DNA of 64,000 nt from Orientallactaga sibirica (GCA_036365145.1 JAEOAD010000420.1:124001-188000); one strand, 5' to 3'. Shown: positions 21,707 to 33,407, counted from the stretch's first letter. Made by a program: numbers and translations. The notes: generated by a model from the letters alone, not told the origin.

Positions 21707-22716
21707 AGAGCAAGAAGAGAGAATATAGAACTCAGTGTATTCAGTTTTTGTGATGAATATGCTCTCTGGGTTTGTGATTTGAATGTGTATACATCTGGAG
21801 TCTTCACATTAAGGAACATACTTGACCTCTCTGCTCCTTGATCTCCTCCTGTAAAATGTGAATATAATAACAAGACTGGCTTCAACCAGAATGCATTGAG
21901 ATAATGCAACAAACTCACCAATATGGTGTTAGTGACTAACAATTTCCAAAGCTAACCAATAAAAGTATAAAAAGGTACAATTAATTTTTGCTCTCAATTT
22001 TTCCTCTATATCTATGACTACTCTTTGTTAAAGCACTGACAAATAAATACGGATGTAAATAAATAATGAAGAATGATGGTTCCTCAATGGAGGAAAACTC
22101 AGCAAAGATATAGGAGGAACTAAACTTCTTCAGTGATTCTGCCCAAGAATCACTAATTGTTGGTTGAAAGACCAGATCAAGTTCAGAAAAGAAAATGATG
22201 AAAGAAGCTCACTTCTAAGAACACATTCAGAGTTTAGTATGAGTTGATTTTGTACTAAAATTACAATTATAGGTGCAGTAAGTCTGATTATGAAATCCTT
22301 GTGTAACACAACTATACTTTCTTATTTCACATCAAGCAGTCCACAGGTTATGCTTGTCATTGCTGATCACAATCACCTGAGTTACATATTATTAGTATTG
22401 CTGCAAAGAAAGAAAGTTAATCTATGATCGTTTCAACTAATATACCAAAACTCCATTTTAATTTAGTCAATGTCAAGTTTTTTTTTCAGTGAGTACTTGA
22501 AACTAGTTACATAGTTATATTGAGCTTGATTGGTGCTGTCAGTGGAAATGTTGCCTGTGTTTATGTATGGCTAGATATGGGAATGTGAAACTAAATGAAA
22601 ATATGAGGACTTTTCTTCTGGAAAATATTTTATTATTCTCTCTTAAAATATAACTAAAACATGATTCTATCATATTCCAAGTTCTGACAAAGTCTCACAT
22701 TAGCTGTTACATTTTT
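21707..22716. other. Intergenic, no feature seen
   Basis: AT-rich single-copy-looking DNA. Frames of up to 83 codons show no family resemblance. Confidence 0.5.
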
Positions 22717-22764
22717 CTTTAAATATTTTATTTTTATTTACTTATATATTTGATAGAGAAAGAG

Positions 22765-22811
<47 letters not shown>

Positions 22812-22868
22812 GGCATGCCAGAGCCTCCAGCCATTGCAAATGAACTCCAGACATATGTGCCCTCTTGA
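22717..22868 (-). mobile_element. tRNA-derived SINE, truncated, with (GA)n
   Basis: The reverse tail 'aaatattttatttttattta' leads to a long (GA)n run (about 22764-22807), then 'aggcatgccagagcctccag' and 'gaactccagacatatgtgcc'. The head is missing. Confidence 0.8.
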
Positions 22869-23187
22869 CTGAGAGGGGAATTTGGGATGTCTTGGTGAAG
22901 ATAAGAGAGTTGCTTTTTTAGACAGTAAGATAAATAAATATTTAGAGTACAAAAATATTTGATGTGATGAATGTAATAAATTACAAATTATAGAAAAACA
23001 TGTATTTTCTCCTTATGCATAAACTCTTATCATAATTAAAACAATGAGAGGAAAGAGTGGAAGCTGAGGAAGATAATGAATTTGAGCTGGTTTGTTGGGT
23101 TTAAGCATTACCATCAAATTCTCTTGCTCATTTTGGTTTTACTTTTGGATTTTAACTCTATAAATTCTTTACAACTAAAAAAGCCTT

Positions 23188-23229
23188 CTCTCTCTCTCTC
23201 TGTGTGTGTGTGTATGTGTGTGTGTTCAA
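23188..23229 (+). repeat. (TC)n(TG)n microsatellite
   Basis: TCTC run followed by a TGTG run with one interruption, at the 3' edge of a reverse SINE. Confidence 0.8.
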
Positions 23230-23355
23230 ACTGATGTCTTTTGGTGCTCCAAATGAATGCTTGTCTAGTTTTATGTGGGGAGCTAGGGAATTAAATGCAG
23301 GCTGACAGACTTTGCAAGCAAGCCCCTTTAACTGCTAAGCCATCTTCCCAGCCCC
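23230..23355 (-). mobile_element. tRNA-derived SINE, partial
   Basis: 'tagttttatgtggggagcta', 'gggaattaaatgcaggctga', 'taactgctaagccatcttcc' and 'cagcccc' give the reverse head of the SINE. Confidence 0.75.
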
Positions 23356-24044
23356 AAGTCTTCATACATTCTAATGATGGCTTCAAGGCCTAAAATTCAG
23401 AACATAGTAGTTCTTGAGATTAGTGGGACCCATGATGAGGTTTCAGATGCATTACAAAGAAACCTTATTTATTTTACAATTTTCAGTGAACATGTGGTTT
23501 ACTATGTTGCATTATCTGTAGTATATTTGTGTATCAATAAAATAGAATGCATTCCAGTGATATGGGTTAGATTGTATGTTTGTCATCAGTATCTAGGTCA
23601 CTTTCTCAGAAAGGAAACAGTCTATGTTTCATATAAGCCCAGGATGACCTGGGTTGAGCAGTGCAGTCTTACTGCCCTTTATTTTTCTTAGATGTCCTCA
23701 ATGTAAAAGCACCACACCCAATATGAAAGCAGCATATCAAAAGCAAGTTATATATTTAAAGTTGCTGGGAATAAAATGCAAATAATAAAAATGAACCTAT
23801 TGATGAGGAAGAAGATATATTTTTCACTATAGACTGTCACATGTTGAAAGGTCCAGCCCACACTGCAAGGATAGCTTGACTACCTGACACCCAGACATTC
23901 TTTCCTGTGAGCAGGAAAATTATGTCTTAAGAATTACTCTCTTTTTGAACCCTGGTCATTTAGGACACTGGATTTGAAATGTGTCACTAAAAGTATAAAA
24001 TATTCAAATGTAATGGTCATCTGTCCTGTTTCTATAGGTAAACT
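23356..24044. other. Upstream region of OR gene 1
   Basis: Contains an open stretch of about 105 codons at 23374-23691 with no recognisable family. No TATA or Olf/EBF site could be assigned with confidence. Confidence 0.4.
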
Positions 24045-24060
24045 GTGTCTCCTTTTCCAG
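24045..24060 (+). promoter_or_regulatory. Candidate 3' splice acceptor for OR gene 1
   Basis: The pyrimidine-rich 'gtgtctccttttccag' ends in AG 53 bp before the start codon. Mammalian OR genes usually splice a non-coding 5' exon onto the single coding exon, so this is a natural acceptor. Confidence 0.4.
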
Positions 24061-24113
24061 CTGTCTTCCATGGATTGAAGTGACTTTGAAATCTTGAAAT
24101 CACTTGTTCCCAG

Positions 24114-25070
24114 ATGGAATCCACACAACCAGATCCTCCACAGAAGAACCATACCATATTGGTGGAATTCATCTTAGTTGGTTTTTCTGATATTCCCAGT
24201 TTGCAAGGATTTCTTTTTGGGATGTTTTTGATAATATATTTAATCATTCTCTTGGGAAATAGCCTCATTATCATAATAACCAAGGTTGACCCTTCCCTCC
24301 AGACTCCCATGTACTTTTTCCTTGGAAATTTTTCTTTTTTGGAAATATGTTATGTGTCAGTCACAGTCCCCAGATTACTAACAGATCTCTATAGACAAAA
24401 TAGAAATATTTCTTTTATGGCCTGTGCTGTACAAATGTATTTCTTCCTGGTCTTGGGAGCAACAGAGTGCTTTATTCTGACTGCAATGGCATATGACAGG
24501 TATATTGCCATTTGTAACCCATTACTTTACCCCCTTATCATGAACAATCACCTCTGCATCCAACTGGCAGTGGGCTGTTGGCTAAGTGGAGTTCCAGTAC
24601 ACATAGGTTTTACATACTGGATCTTTTCTCTACCATTTTGTGGTCATAACCTGTTGAATCACTTTTTCTGTGACATACCTCCAGTCCTTACTCTTGCTTG
24701 TGGGGACACATTTATGATAGAGATGTTGGTTTATGTGATTACTCTTCTAGTTGTCACTATTCCTTTTATGCTGATTCTTGGATCTTATGTGAAAATAATC
24801 TCAACCATTCTGAAACTGCCCTCTGCCACTGGGAGAGCCAAGGCCTTCTCTACCTGTTCTTCTCACCTCATGGTTGTGGCTTTATTCTTTGGATCAGGCA
24901 TCATTACATACTTGAGGCCAAAGTCTAGTCATTCAGCAGGAACAGACAAATTCCTTTCTCTTTTCTATACTGTTGTGACACCGATGTTTAATCCCATGAT
25001 CTATTGTTTGAGAAACAAAGACGTTACAGTTGCCTTGAAAAAATTCCTCCTGAAATGGATTATGTTATGA
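24114..25070 (+). CDS. Olfactory receptor, class II, family 10 type (intact)
   Basis: Seven-transmembrane odorant receptor of 318 residues, acting in olfactory neuron cilia through Golf. The frame is complete. The ATG at 24114 gives a normal-length N-terminus with an N-glycosylation sequon at N12-H-T. Conserved OR marks: GN in TM1 (48-49), LQTPMYFFLGN (62-72), MAYDRYIAIC at the end of TM3 (125-134), the extracellular-loop cysteines, KAFSTCSSHL at TM6 (243-252) and NPMIYCLRN in TM7 (293-301). The usual Ser of PMIYSLRN is Cys here, and the IC2 region reads ICNPLLYPL rather than ICNPLHYxx. Single exon, no stop or frameshift. It is a paralogue of the two other ORs. The VTVPRLLTDL and FSDIPSLQGFLFG segments suggest subfamily OR10AG or a neighbour; the subfamily is not certain. 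The nearest downstream AATAAA is about 850 bp away. Confidence 0.95.
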   Translation: MESTQPDPPQKNHTILVEFILVGFSDIPSLQGFLFGMFLIIYLIILLGNSLIIIITKVDPSLQTPMYFFLGNFSFLEICYVSVTVPRLLTDLYRQNRNISFMACAVQMYFFLVLGATECFILTAMAYDRYIAICNPLLYPLIMNNHLCIQLAVGCWLSGVPVHIGFTYWIFSLPFCGHNLLNHFFCDIPPVLTLACGDTFMIEMLVYVITLLVVTIPFMLILGSYVKIISTILKLPSATGRAKAFSTCSSHLMVVALFFGSGIITYLRPKSSHSAGTDKFLSLFYTVVTPMFNPMIYCLRNKDVTVALKKFLLKWIML

Positions 25071-25099
25071 GTCAAGAATGTTTCTATTGATGATTTTTA

Positions 25100-25100
<1 letters not shown>

Positions 25101-25157
<57 letters not shown>
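25101..25157 (+). repeat. (AC)n(AT)n microsatellite
   Basis: An uninterrupted AC run (about 21 units) followed by AT units, 30 bp after the OR gene 1 stop codon. Confidence 0.9.
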
Positions 25158-26037
25158 ATGTATTGTGATCATAATAACCTCCCATTCTCTTCTCTTGGGC
25201 AACTGTTCACCCCCCTTCACTTCATCCCTTCTGTTCCCTAACTAGTCACTCTTCTACTTTGAGGTCTTTTCCCCCATCTTGTGCATGTCCCTTTGTGTTT
25301 ATTTAGAGTTGCCTGCATGGGCACAGGTGGAAGATTGTTTACCTTAGGTTCTATGAGTGACTATACTACCACACAAATGTTTTCTACTCTGCCAGCCACA
25401 CTTAACATTTTATAACTCATCAGGGAAGGATGGGGTCTCATGCATTCCTTTATCATCTTTGACTTTCTTTTTCTTGTTTGTCATAGCTTCCATAAATTAC
25501 TTTTGTTTCTTCAGCATATTTGAAAACTGAGTTATTTAAAATGAGTTCTCTCATATTATTTCACAGGAAATCGACTCAGATTTTCTTTTAAAACAGTATG
25601 TAAATTCTAAACATTGATGTCATCATGTGGGTAAATCTAATTGCAAGATACTTAAGTGTCTGAACTGAAATTATCAATGATTATTGTTGCTATTATATTT
25701 TTAAGATTCTATTATAATGGCCATGTTTTCTATTTCATAAAGCTATTTTTCATGTGCATATTTCCATAGCCCAATATACTGTCTGAAAAAGATGACTGTC
25801 AGATTGACATAGGGACTAGTTTTTAAGTTTCAACAATTAATGCTTTTATGCTCATTATTAATATTGCTTTATAATTAGGTAATGCCATATATAGAATTGA
25901 TGGTGTGGATTCAAACTGAAAATAAAATTATTTAATGTTGAAGAAAATTAACTTTCTCTTGAGAAGCGAGCATCCATACCATCATATGAATTATTCTTTT
26001 TCATAGAAATCAACCCACTCTCTCAATAGTCATTCTT
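25158..26037. other. Downstream region of OR gene 1
   Basis: The part at 25160-25440 ('cccttcacttcatcccttct', 'gtcactcttctactttgagg') resembles old L1 3' sequence in reverse, but too weakly to annotate. An AATAAA near 25921 could end OR gene 1 transcripts. Confidence 0.4.
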
Positions 26038-26253
26038 TATTATTTTTTTAATTTTTATTTATTTATTAAAGATAGAGAGAAAGAGAGAGGGAGGGGTGGA
26101 GAACAGGTATGCCTGGCCTCTAGCCACTGCCAACGAACTCCAGATGCATGAGCCAACTTGTGCATCTAGTTTATGTGGGTCCTGGAGAATCAAATCAGGG
26201 TCCTTTGGCTTTGCAGGCAGGCTCCTTAACCACTAAGCAATCTCTTTAACCCT
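26038..26253 (-). mobile_element. tRNA-derived SINE
   Basis: Complete reverse copy: T-rich tail, GA-rich tract, 'ggcctctagccactgccaac', 'ttatgtgggtcctggagaat', 'ggctttgcaggcaggctcct' and 'ccactaagcaatctcttt'. Confidence 0.9.
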
Positions 26254-26639
26254 CAACAGCCATTCTTAAATCTAAGTTAAAACCTTTTCTTAATAAGCCC
26301 CTATTTTGCTTAAAAAAGAAAGAAAATTGGCCTTGCATCTGCTTTTACTGGTAATTTATGTATATAAATGGTCATAATAGCAACATTGGAAAGCAGAGTT
26401 TTCAAATGCATCTAGGGTGGGGTATTGTTTTCACCTCGGATGATGATGATCATAGTAGCAGGACAATCTGAACAACTATAAATTCCCTTCTCAGAAGAGC
26501 AATTTTTATTGCAATGTGGGGCTAGTATATATTTGTGGGTTACACCATGGTAATTCAATACATGAATTCCATGTGCAATAATCTAATTCAAGTAAACAGT
26601 TTTTCAATTTCTTTCATTGAAACTTAGTTATCTTTTTTA
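26254..26639. other. Intergenic, no feature seen
   Basis: Short AT-rich spacer between SINEs. Confidence 0.45.
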
Positions 26640-26807
26640 TTTTTATTTATTTATTTATTTTTAGTTTTCTGAGGTAGGGTCTCACTGTAGCACAGGCTGA
26701 CCTGGAATTCACTATGTAGTCTCAGGGTGGCCTCAAACTCATGGTGATACTCCTACCTCTACCTCCCAAGGGCTGGGATTAGAGGTATGTACCACCATGC
26801 CCAGCTT
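26640..26807 (-). mobile_element. B1 SINE
   Basis: (TTTA)n tail, 'gaggtagggtctcactgtag', 'ctatgtagtctcagggtggc' and 'ccaccatgcccagctt'. Confidence 0.9.
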
Positions 26808-26817
26808 GTCATCATTT

Positions 26818-27002
26818 TAAAATTTTTTATATATTTATTAGAAAGAGAGAGAAAGCATGTGCCAGGGCCTCTAGCCACTCAAATGAACTCCAGATACACG
26901 TGTAATCATGTACATTTGACTTAGATGGGATCTGGAGAATGTAACCTGGGTCCTTAGGAATTGCAGGCAAGCACCTTAGCCATTAAACAATCTCTCCATC
27001 CA
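26818..27002 (-). mobile_element. tRNA-derived SINE
   Basis: 'atatatttattagaaagaga', 'gggcctctagccactcaaat', 'atctggagaatgtaacctgg', 'attgcaggcaagcaccttag' and 'caatctctccatcc'. Confidence 0.85.
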
Positions 27003-27596
27003 AACCTTAGCCATCTTCTTGAGCAGAGAACTTTGAGATCTTTTCTATTCATTTTCATATGTTGTGTATAATATATATTTCAATCAACTTTTCAACCCAT
27101 AACAGAGACATATTATAGGAATTTAGTCTGGAAATTGCTCTAAGAAAGAAGGACAAGATGCAAGCCCCTGAGATGCCTAATATTTTCTTTTAATTTCTTA
27201 AAGATGAAGGTTCATCACTGGTAAACACAAGAGCAATGGATATTTCAGGTAAATGTCTAAATCATTATAGTTCCATCTTCCATATGTATAACTTTGGGAC
27301 TGCAAAGGGAAACTGTGGGGTACTTTAGAGCCCTTCACTGTAGGTGAAAATTTGTCTCATGTTAGGGTAACTGTATGTGTTTCCCAAAAGGGAAATAGCA
27401 AGCTCATGAGGGCTTTAAAGATACAGGAAAGACTCAGATATAGAACCTGCAGTCTTTTCTCTCTCAAATGTACAACTTCTTGCTCCATTATTGAGTTGGT
27501 TAGATTCTTATAGGCTGTAGAGTCAGGAGAGAGAGGGCATGAGGCATACAGGGTGTTTAATCACACAAGGTTCTCAGAGAACTAGATCCTCACTGT
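27003..27596. other. Intergenic, no feature seen
   Basis: No gene or repeat recognised. Confidence 0.45.
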
Positions 27597-28791
27597 TTTA
27601 TATATATTTTAATTTAGAACTATAACACATAAATACACTTTAATTTGCTCCTGTTCTCAGCACACCTCCCTCTTTTTTTCTCTCTCTGCTTCCTCATTCC
27701 GCCAAAGACCTTCCTACTTCCAAGGAGCTCTTCTTCTGTTTTGATGTATCATTTCTTTTGTCCTTTACTTTCCTTCATGTCAAAAAAAAAAAAATGATAG
27801 GTTCAGCAAAGTGCAGGTTTTGAGGTAGCAACAGTCACCATGAAGTGATTAAAGGGGTAATCAGTTCATGTCTGGAAGAACACAGTGCCCCCAGTACTAC
27901 AGTACTCTTTCCTACGTTGTGGATCTTGCATTGGTTCTGCCCCTCTTCCTTAATGTTCCATGAGCCCTGGAGATCATGATACAGATGTCGATTTCGTGTT
28001 GCACTCTCAGCCTCTTACAGGGGAATTTTAGATGAGTTTTTAGTTTTGTCAGTGTCTATCTCAATCTCCATAGAGAAGCTTTTCTGTCTAGCAGTGAAGG
28101 CAACACTAACATTGTTCTGCCACTTTCTCTTAAATATTCCCTAAGTCTTACTGGATGTGGTGGAGATGGCTTGTCCTGTCCCAAGCCATCCTGATGATTC
28201 CTGGGACTTCCCAATATTTAATTCCATTTATAAAAAGAAGCTTCTCTAAACAAAAGAACATAAACATATATATTTTAGAAGGCATTTTGATGGGCATAAT
28301 ATATCCATTTAGCCAAAGGACAAAGGCTTATGTCTTCTATGCCTTGGGCTTTTGGTTTGGTTTTCAGTACTAGGCACAAATTCCATCCCATGGAGTGGGC
28401 CTCAAATCAAATAAAAGAGCAGTTGGCTATAACCATAACTTATGTGCCACTATTGTGCCTATGGCCACATCTTGCTTGGCTTATAGGATCCACTGTTTTT
28501 AAGACATTTTTGATTTTAAGACCACTGATGATTTCACTCCCCAGCAGGTAGCATAACACTTTCCAGTACTATGGCAACTAGCCATCAGGAACTGGGACTT
28601 CCAGCTCAGTTCCAGGTTGATTTCTCAATGGACTGGGACCACAGCAGGTGGAGTCTTCAGCAATATGGTCTTTCCATCTAGTTCTGGTGGGTAACTAAGA
28701 GCATTAATAATAGTTTTGTTTCTGGAACCCTTCAGGGCCTCTTCTCTTCTGCTATACTGTTCTTCCCATAGATAAGTACATATTTTCCCCT
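27597..28791 (-). mobile_element. L1 3' untranslated region
   Basis: Contains 'agagaagcttttctgtctag', a second 'gaagcttctctaaac', 'ggcataatatatccatttag', 'cagtactaggcacaaattcc', 'catggagtgggcctc' and 'tctttccatctagttctggt'. The same series of phrases occurs at 59598-60720 and 61790-62760, and at 59598 it runs on into recognisable L1 3' sequence. Orientation is minus, judged from that copy. A B1 interrupts it at 28808. Confidence 0.65.
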
Positions 28792-28807
28792 AATTCAGAT
28801 TTCCATT

Positions 28808-28924
28808 GTTTTTCTTTTGTTTTTTTGAGGTAGGGTCTTACTCTAGCTCAGGCTGATCTGGTATTAGTCTAAGGGTGGTCTTGAACTCATGGCAATCCTC
28901 CTACGTCTGCCTTCCAAGTGCTGG
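28808..28924 (-). mobile_element. B1 SINE with 16-bp TSD, 5'-truncated
   Basis: The duplication AATTCAGATTTCCATT flanks it exactly at 28792-28807 and 28925-28940. The B1 is cut at 'caagtgctgg', so its 5' end was lost at insertion (incomplete reverse transcription). Confidence 0.9.
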
Positions 28925-29052
28925 AATTCAGATTTCCATTTTTCATTCAGACATCCTTTTATAGTGAACTCTTCCACAAGGTGTTTATGGGACACATCCT
29001 TGACCATTGTTATTGCAATTTTCTGTGATTATTATTTCTGTTATTGCTTTTT

Positions 29053-29246
29053 ATTTATTAAATTATTTTAGAGAAGGGGGAAGATAGAGTGAGAATGGGC
29101 ACACCAGGGATTCAGCTGCTGCAAATAAATTACAGATGCATGAGTCACCTTGTGTATCTGGCTCATGTGGGTCCTAGGGAGTCAATCTTGGGTCCTTTGG
29201 CTTTGGAGGTTAGCACCTTAACAGCTAAGCCATCTCCCTAGCTCTC
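29053..29246 (-). mobile_element. tRNA-derived SINE with 12-bp TSD
   Basis: TTATTGCTTTTT flanks it at 29041-29052 and 29247-29258. The body carries 'gcatgagtcaccttgtgtat', 'gtgggtcctagggagtcaat' and 'aacagctaagccatctccct'. Confidence 0.9.
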
Positions 29247-29279
29247 TTATTGCTTTTTAAAGGGACTTTCTTGTTGAAA

Positions 29280-29468
29280 TGTTTTATTTATTTATTTTCA
29301 AGCAGAGTGAGATATAAAAGAGAGACAGGGCCTCTAGCCACTGCAAATGAACTCCAGAAGCATGTGCCACTTTGTGCATTTGACTTTTATGTCAGTACCT
29401 GGGAGTTGAACTCAGGTCATTTAGCTTTGCAGGTGAGCCTCTTAACTGCTGAACCATTTTTTCCAGCC
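29280..29468 (-). mobile_element. tRNA-derived SINE
   Basis: 'tttatttatttattttcaag', 'ggcctctagccactgcaaat', 'gtacctgggagttgaactca' and 'ttaactgctgaacc'. Confidence 0.85.
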
Positions 29469-29469
29469 C

Positions 29470-29663
29470 TATTTTTTTTTTTTTTTTCAAGGAAGGGTCT
29501 CACTCTAGGCTAGGTTGACCTGACACTCACTCAATAGTCCCAGGATGACTTCAAAACTCAATCCCCTATTGATAACCTATTGTCTCAGGCTGGCCTTGAA
29601 CTCACAGTAATCCTATCTCTGCCTCCTGAGTGCTAGTATTAAAATCATGCAACACCAGACCCA
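29470..29663 (-). mobile_element. B1 SINE with internal partial repeat
   Basis: T tract, 'ggaagggtctcactctaggc', then a second partial 'tgtctcaggctggccttgaa' after about 55 bp of extra sequence ('aaaactcaatcccctattga'). Either an old B1 dimer or a B1 with an insertion. Confidence 0.65.
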
Positions 29664-30139
29664 GGTAAGAGACACATTTTGATAATCAGAGCAAAATATA
29701 TTTTTTAAAGTGATGGAAAGTATACTGTGCAATTGAATAAAAATTTCTTTGTCTTAGATGTCCATATATGTTTCTGACTTTACTAGTAAGAGAAAATGCT
29801 CTAACTGATGGAAATAGTCTGAACACATAGAAACTGAAGTTCTTTTGGGTTATTGTTAATCACTTTAATAGCCATTCATTGACCACCTCAGTATCTGTCC
29901 TAACATAAACTTACCTCTCAGGTTATAATCTTCTTGATTATACTAGGATATAAGTTTCCATCATTCCATAAACCAAACAGATCAACAATAGCATTTGCAA
30001 CTTGTAACAGAGTTTTCCTCCACCTTATATAATCCACTTACCTAATGTCTTCTTCCACCAGTATATTGTGTAAATGCCTTGATTTTTGACTGTTTTGTTT
30101 TGTGACTCTAGAAAATTCAATCAACCACTTCCATGTTAG
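29664..30139. other. Intergenic containing one copy of a 56-bp duplicated block
   Basis: No gene. Positions 29988-30043 recur nearly identically at 31873-31928. Confidence 0.5.
29988..30043 (+). repeat. 56-bp direct repeat, copy 1
   Basis: Starts 'atagcatttgcaacttgtaa' and ends 'ccacttacct'. It matches 31873-31928 at 54 of 56 positions. Flanks of the two copies do not match. Confidence 0.85.
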
Positions 30140-30153
30140 AAAATGTCAGTCAG

Positions 30154-30304
30154 GGCTTGGAGAGATGGATTAGCAGTTAGAGCTTGCCTGTGAAGCCTAA
30201 GGACCCCGGTTCGAGGCTCGATTCCCTAGGACCCACATAAGTCAGATGCACAAGATGGTGCACACATCTGGAATTTGTTTCACTGAAGACCCTAGCATAC
30301 CTAT

Positions 30305-30355
<51 letters not shown>

Positions 30356-30419
30356 CTTTCTCTGTCTGCCTATTGCTCTCAAATAAAATAAATTTTAAAA
30401 ATAAACAAAAAATATTTAT
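30154..30419 (+). mobile_element. tRNA-derived SINE with long (CT)n
   Basis: Full-length copy with duplicated flanks of 14 bp (AAAATGTCAGTCAG at 30140-30153; AAAAAGTCACTCAG at 30420-30433, 12/14). It holds a (CT)n run at about 30306-30351. Confidence 0.9.
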
Positions 30420-30433
30420 AAAAAGTCACTCAG

Positions 30434-31872
30434 TATAACCTGTGTCTATGGTCCCAGGCCATAGTCAATCACATCTGGATTAGAATAAACTCTCAATTCC
30501 TTTGGAAAAAGTGCTGTGTTGTCACATCAACTCAGTGTCTTTTATAATACAAACACATTATCATTACTGCTAGAGTTATTTATAATAACAAGAGTTCACT
30601 TATGTTATAAAAGACATTACAAAAGAGCATTTTTTGTTCAGTTCACAGCAAAATTGGGAAAAAGGTACAGTGATTTCTCATATAGTACATACACCTGCTC
30701 AGAAGACCATGACACAATATTAACATAGTTACCAGAATGATGCACTTCTTACAATGTTATGAACCAAAATTATCATGCCAATATCACTCAATGGAAAGTT
30801 TTTAGTGTAGTTCCTCACTGTTATATTTTCAATAGGTTTTGAAAAGGTATAATGGCCTGTATCCACCTTTATATAATATGATAAATTATTTTAATTGCCC
30901 TCCAGAATCCTACAATCTTCATTTTAATCCATCCTTTCCCATTATCCAATGTAAGCAAGTAACCTTTTTCACTGTCTCCTTAGTTTGTCTTTTCCAGAAT
31001 GCCACAGTTGGAATTATACAGTGTGGACCCATTTTCACATTAATTAACTTCACACAGTGGTATGCACTTACATTTTCCCAATAATTCTTTGTGACTGGAT
31101 TGCTCATTATTTTCATTTTTACTTGCTTGTGTTTGTATGTGTAATGTGGTATGTGTGTGTTTTATGTTCATGTGTGTGTTTGTGCCTCTGCTGTGGTTCA
31201 TGTATGTTTTTGGCTGCAGTGGAGTGCCCAAGTCTGTAGCCAGAATGGAATGTGATTTGCCTCTACATATGCTTAAAATGTGACTCCTCTATAGTTGAAA
31301 AGATCCAAATCATAAAAGATCAAGAAACATAAAGAGAAATCATAGATGCATCCCATCTAGCACCCTTAACATCTTGAGAACTTATTAAGCATTCTTCTGA
31401 GGTACTAGCAGTAGCAAGACTTTAAAATAAAAGTTTATTTGTTAAAGTCAGGGTTTTAATTTTCTCAATACCTGTTTTAGCAAAATCTCAGGCCAATGTT
31501 CTCTGAAAGGTGAATTTGGGAAAATCCTTATGTGGTGACAGTTTTGCAGTAATGCAACATAAATCCAACTCTATGTATATCAAGAACATTTTAAGAGAAA
31601 CGAACAGAGCCTTAGGGACAGAAAGAACAATACCAAGCAAGTTTAATTCAGCATAGACCAAGTACAAGAAAACTCAATCCAGTTTAAAAATATTCAAGAT
31701 AATAATGGGAGACAATTTTCTAAAATTGGTGATCTTAAAGGGAAATAAGTAGAAACCCAACAGCCCAAGAACTATTTCTGTGCCTAACATACATGTACAA
31801 GTAAACAAAAACTTGACTTGGAGGAAATCCTCTCAACCCAAGACTTTCGAAATTGCCCTTCAGCTACTAATG
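30434..31872. other. Intergenic, no gene seen
   Basis: AT-rich sequence with GT-rich patches near 31120-31200. The overlapping frames of 60-80 codons at 30839-31239 on both strands have no family resemblance. Confidence 0.45.
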
Positions 31873-31928
31873 ATAGCATTTGCAACTTGTAACAGAGTTT
31901 TCCTCCACTTTATATAACCCACTTACCT
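31873..31928 (+). repeat. 56-bp direct repeat, copy 2
   Basis: Same block as 29988-30043 with two transitions. The spacing between copies is about 1.88 kb. Confidence 0.85.
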
Positions 31929-33240
31929 TTTGAGGTGCTTTATATACCAATACAGTGATAATTTAGGGGTGTTCCTGGATACTTGCCTTATAAATTTGAA
32001 TAATGAAATTTATAGACTAGAGGATATGGTTCAGACAGATTTTTATTATAGCTTAAATCTTAGGAGGGAGAAGAGAACAAGGACTTAATTCATGAAGATA
32101 AGAGAAGGAAACAAGGTGGAGCTTTTGCCCAGAGAGGCAAAAGGGATGTGAAGCCCACCTTGAGGTTCAAATTGTGGATTTGTATGACCCTATGAATGGG
32201 CAGTTGGTTTAGCCATTCTATTCCTGGCTTCAGAAGACTATAGTGATGATCTCTTCCCTGGAATCTTAATTTTCTAGGAAGGGATTGGAAGGATTACCTA
32301 AGGGAACAGAGATAAAATAAGGCAAGAATCTTCCAAAATTTCTGACTTGTAGTGAAGTGTATTGACCTACATTTTCCCCTAAAGGCCCAAGGACAATAAT
32401 TCCTGCACTTAGTCAAGAGAAAAAAAAAAAATGTTCACTTTGGGGTTCTGTCCATAACTGCCTAGCCAATTTCTATTTCATACCACTAAAACCAGTCATC
32501 ACATGGAGAATCTCCAACTTAACCATATCCATGTAAGGAAAATACATGGACTACTGCCTAGTCATGAGCTGCTGCTTGCTCATATGAACTATATACTAAA
32601 CTTATACTAAAATTTTTCTACTAAGAATGGAATACATATCCTAATTTACCTAATTAGAGTGAATAAACAGAAAACTGCATTTATACATACCACAATGTAA
32701 CAACTGATGACAACATACTGAATAATGGCATAGTGACTTGGAATTTCAAACATAGCTCTGTGGATATATGATGACAGCAATACAAAAGAATGAGAAAAAT
32801 TTAAAATAAAAACCAGAGGATGTATCAGTCCTAACAGATGTACAAAATACAACAAGAAACATAAAACATGATAAAACAAGCCACCATTTCACATCCATGA
32901 GCTCACAATCCCTTAATACCAAACATCAAAGGTAATGAGACAGCTGACACACAGTGAACAGATTTGAGCCCCATTTTTAAAAATGATTAATGACCACAAA
33001 TAGGACTCAAGTAAATGGAGGGATAAAATAAGGAAGACAACACAGAACCTAGATAAGGAATTAAAGTAAATGAAAAGGTGATCAATGTGGAAAAGAAATT
33101 AAAAGCATGGATGAAATTAAAATAAATTTTTAAAAAGTCTTGTGACAGTGACAAGGAGAAAAAAAATTAGCAAGAAAAAAAAAAAAAAAAAAAAACTCTG
33201 AAAAACAACCAAATAGAAATATTAGAGATGAAAGAACCAG
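31929..33240. other. Gene-free, possible old retroelement debris
   Basis: 32640-33160 is A-rich and reads like a heavily degraded L1 ORF1-side region ('cacagaacctagataaggaa'). 31955-32430 is a more GC-balanced block with no family call. A long A tract lies at about 33176-33196. Confidence 0.35.
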
Positions 33241-33407
33241 GGTCTGGGGAGGTTATTCAATGGTTAGAGGTGTATGTTGCAATGCCTGTTCACCTTGATT
33301 CAATTCCCAACTACCGAGATATAGTTGGAGAGGCATATGTTTGCAGCAGCAAGAGACTCTGCCCACTCCCTGCCACAAATAAATAAATACAAAAAAAAAA
33401 AAAAAAA
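33241..33407 (+). mobile_element. ID/tRNA-derived SINE, diverged
   Basis: 'ggtctggggaggttattcaa', 'tggttagaggtgtatgttgc', 'ttgattcaattcccaac' and an A-rich tail with AAATAAATAAAT. Confidence 0.55.

Noticed and set aside
23374..23691. 105-codon plus-strand frame upstream of OR gene 1
   Set aside because: No family resemblance, no transmembrane pattern of an OR, and low-complexity codon use. Could not be supported as a gene.
24698..24928. Frame overlapping OR gene 1 in +2
   Set aside because: Shadow of the receptor coding sequence. No independent support.
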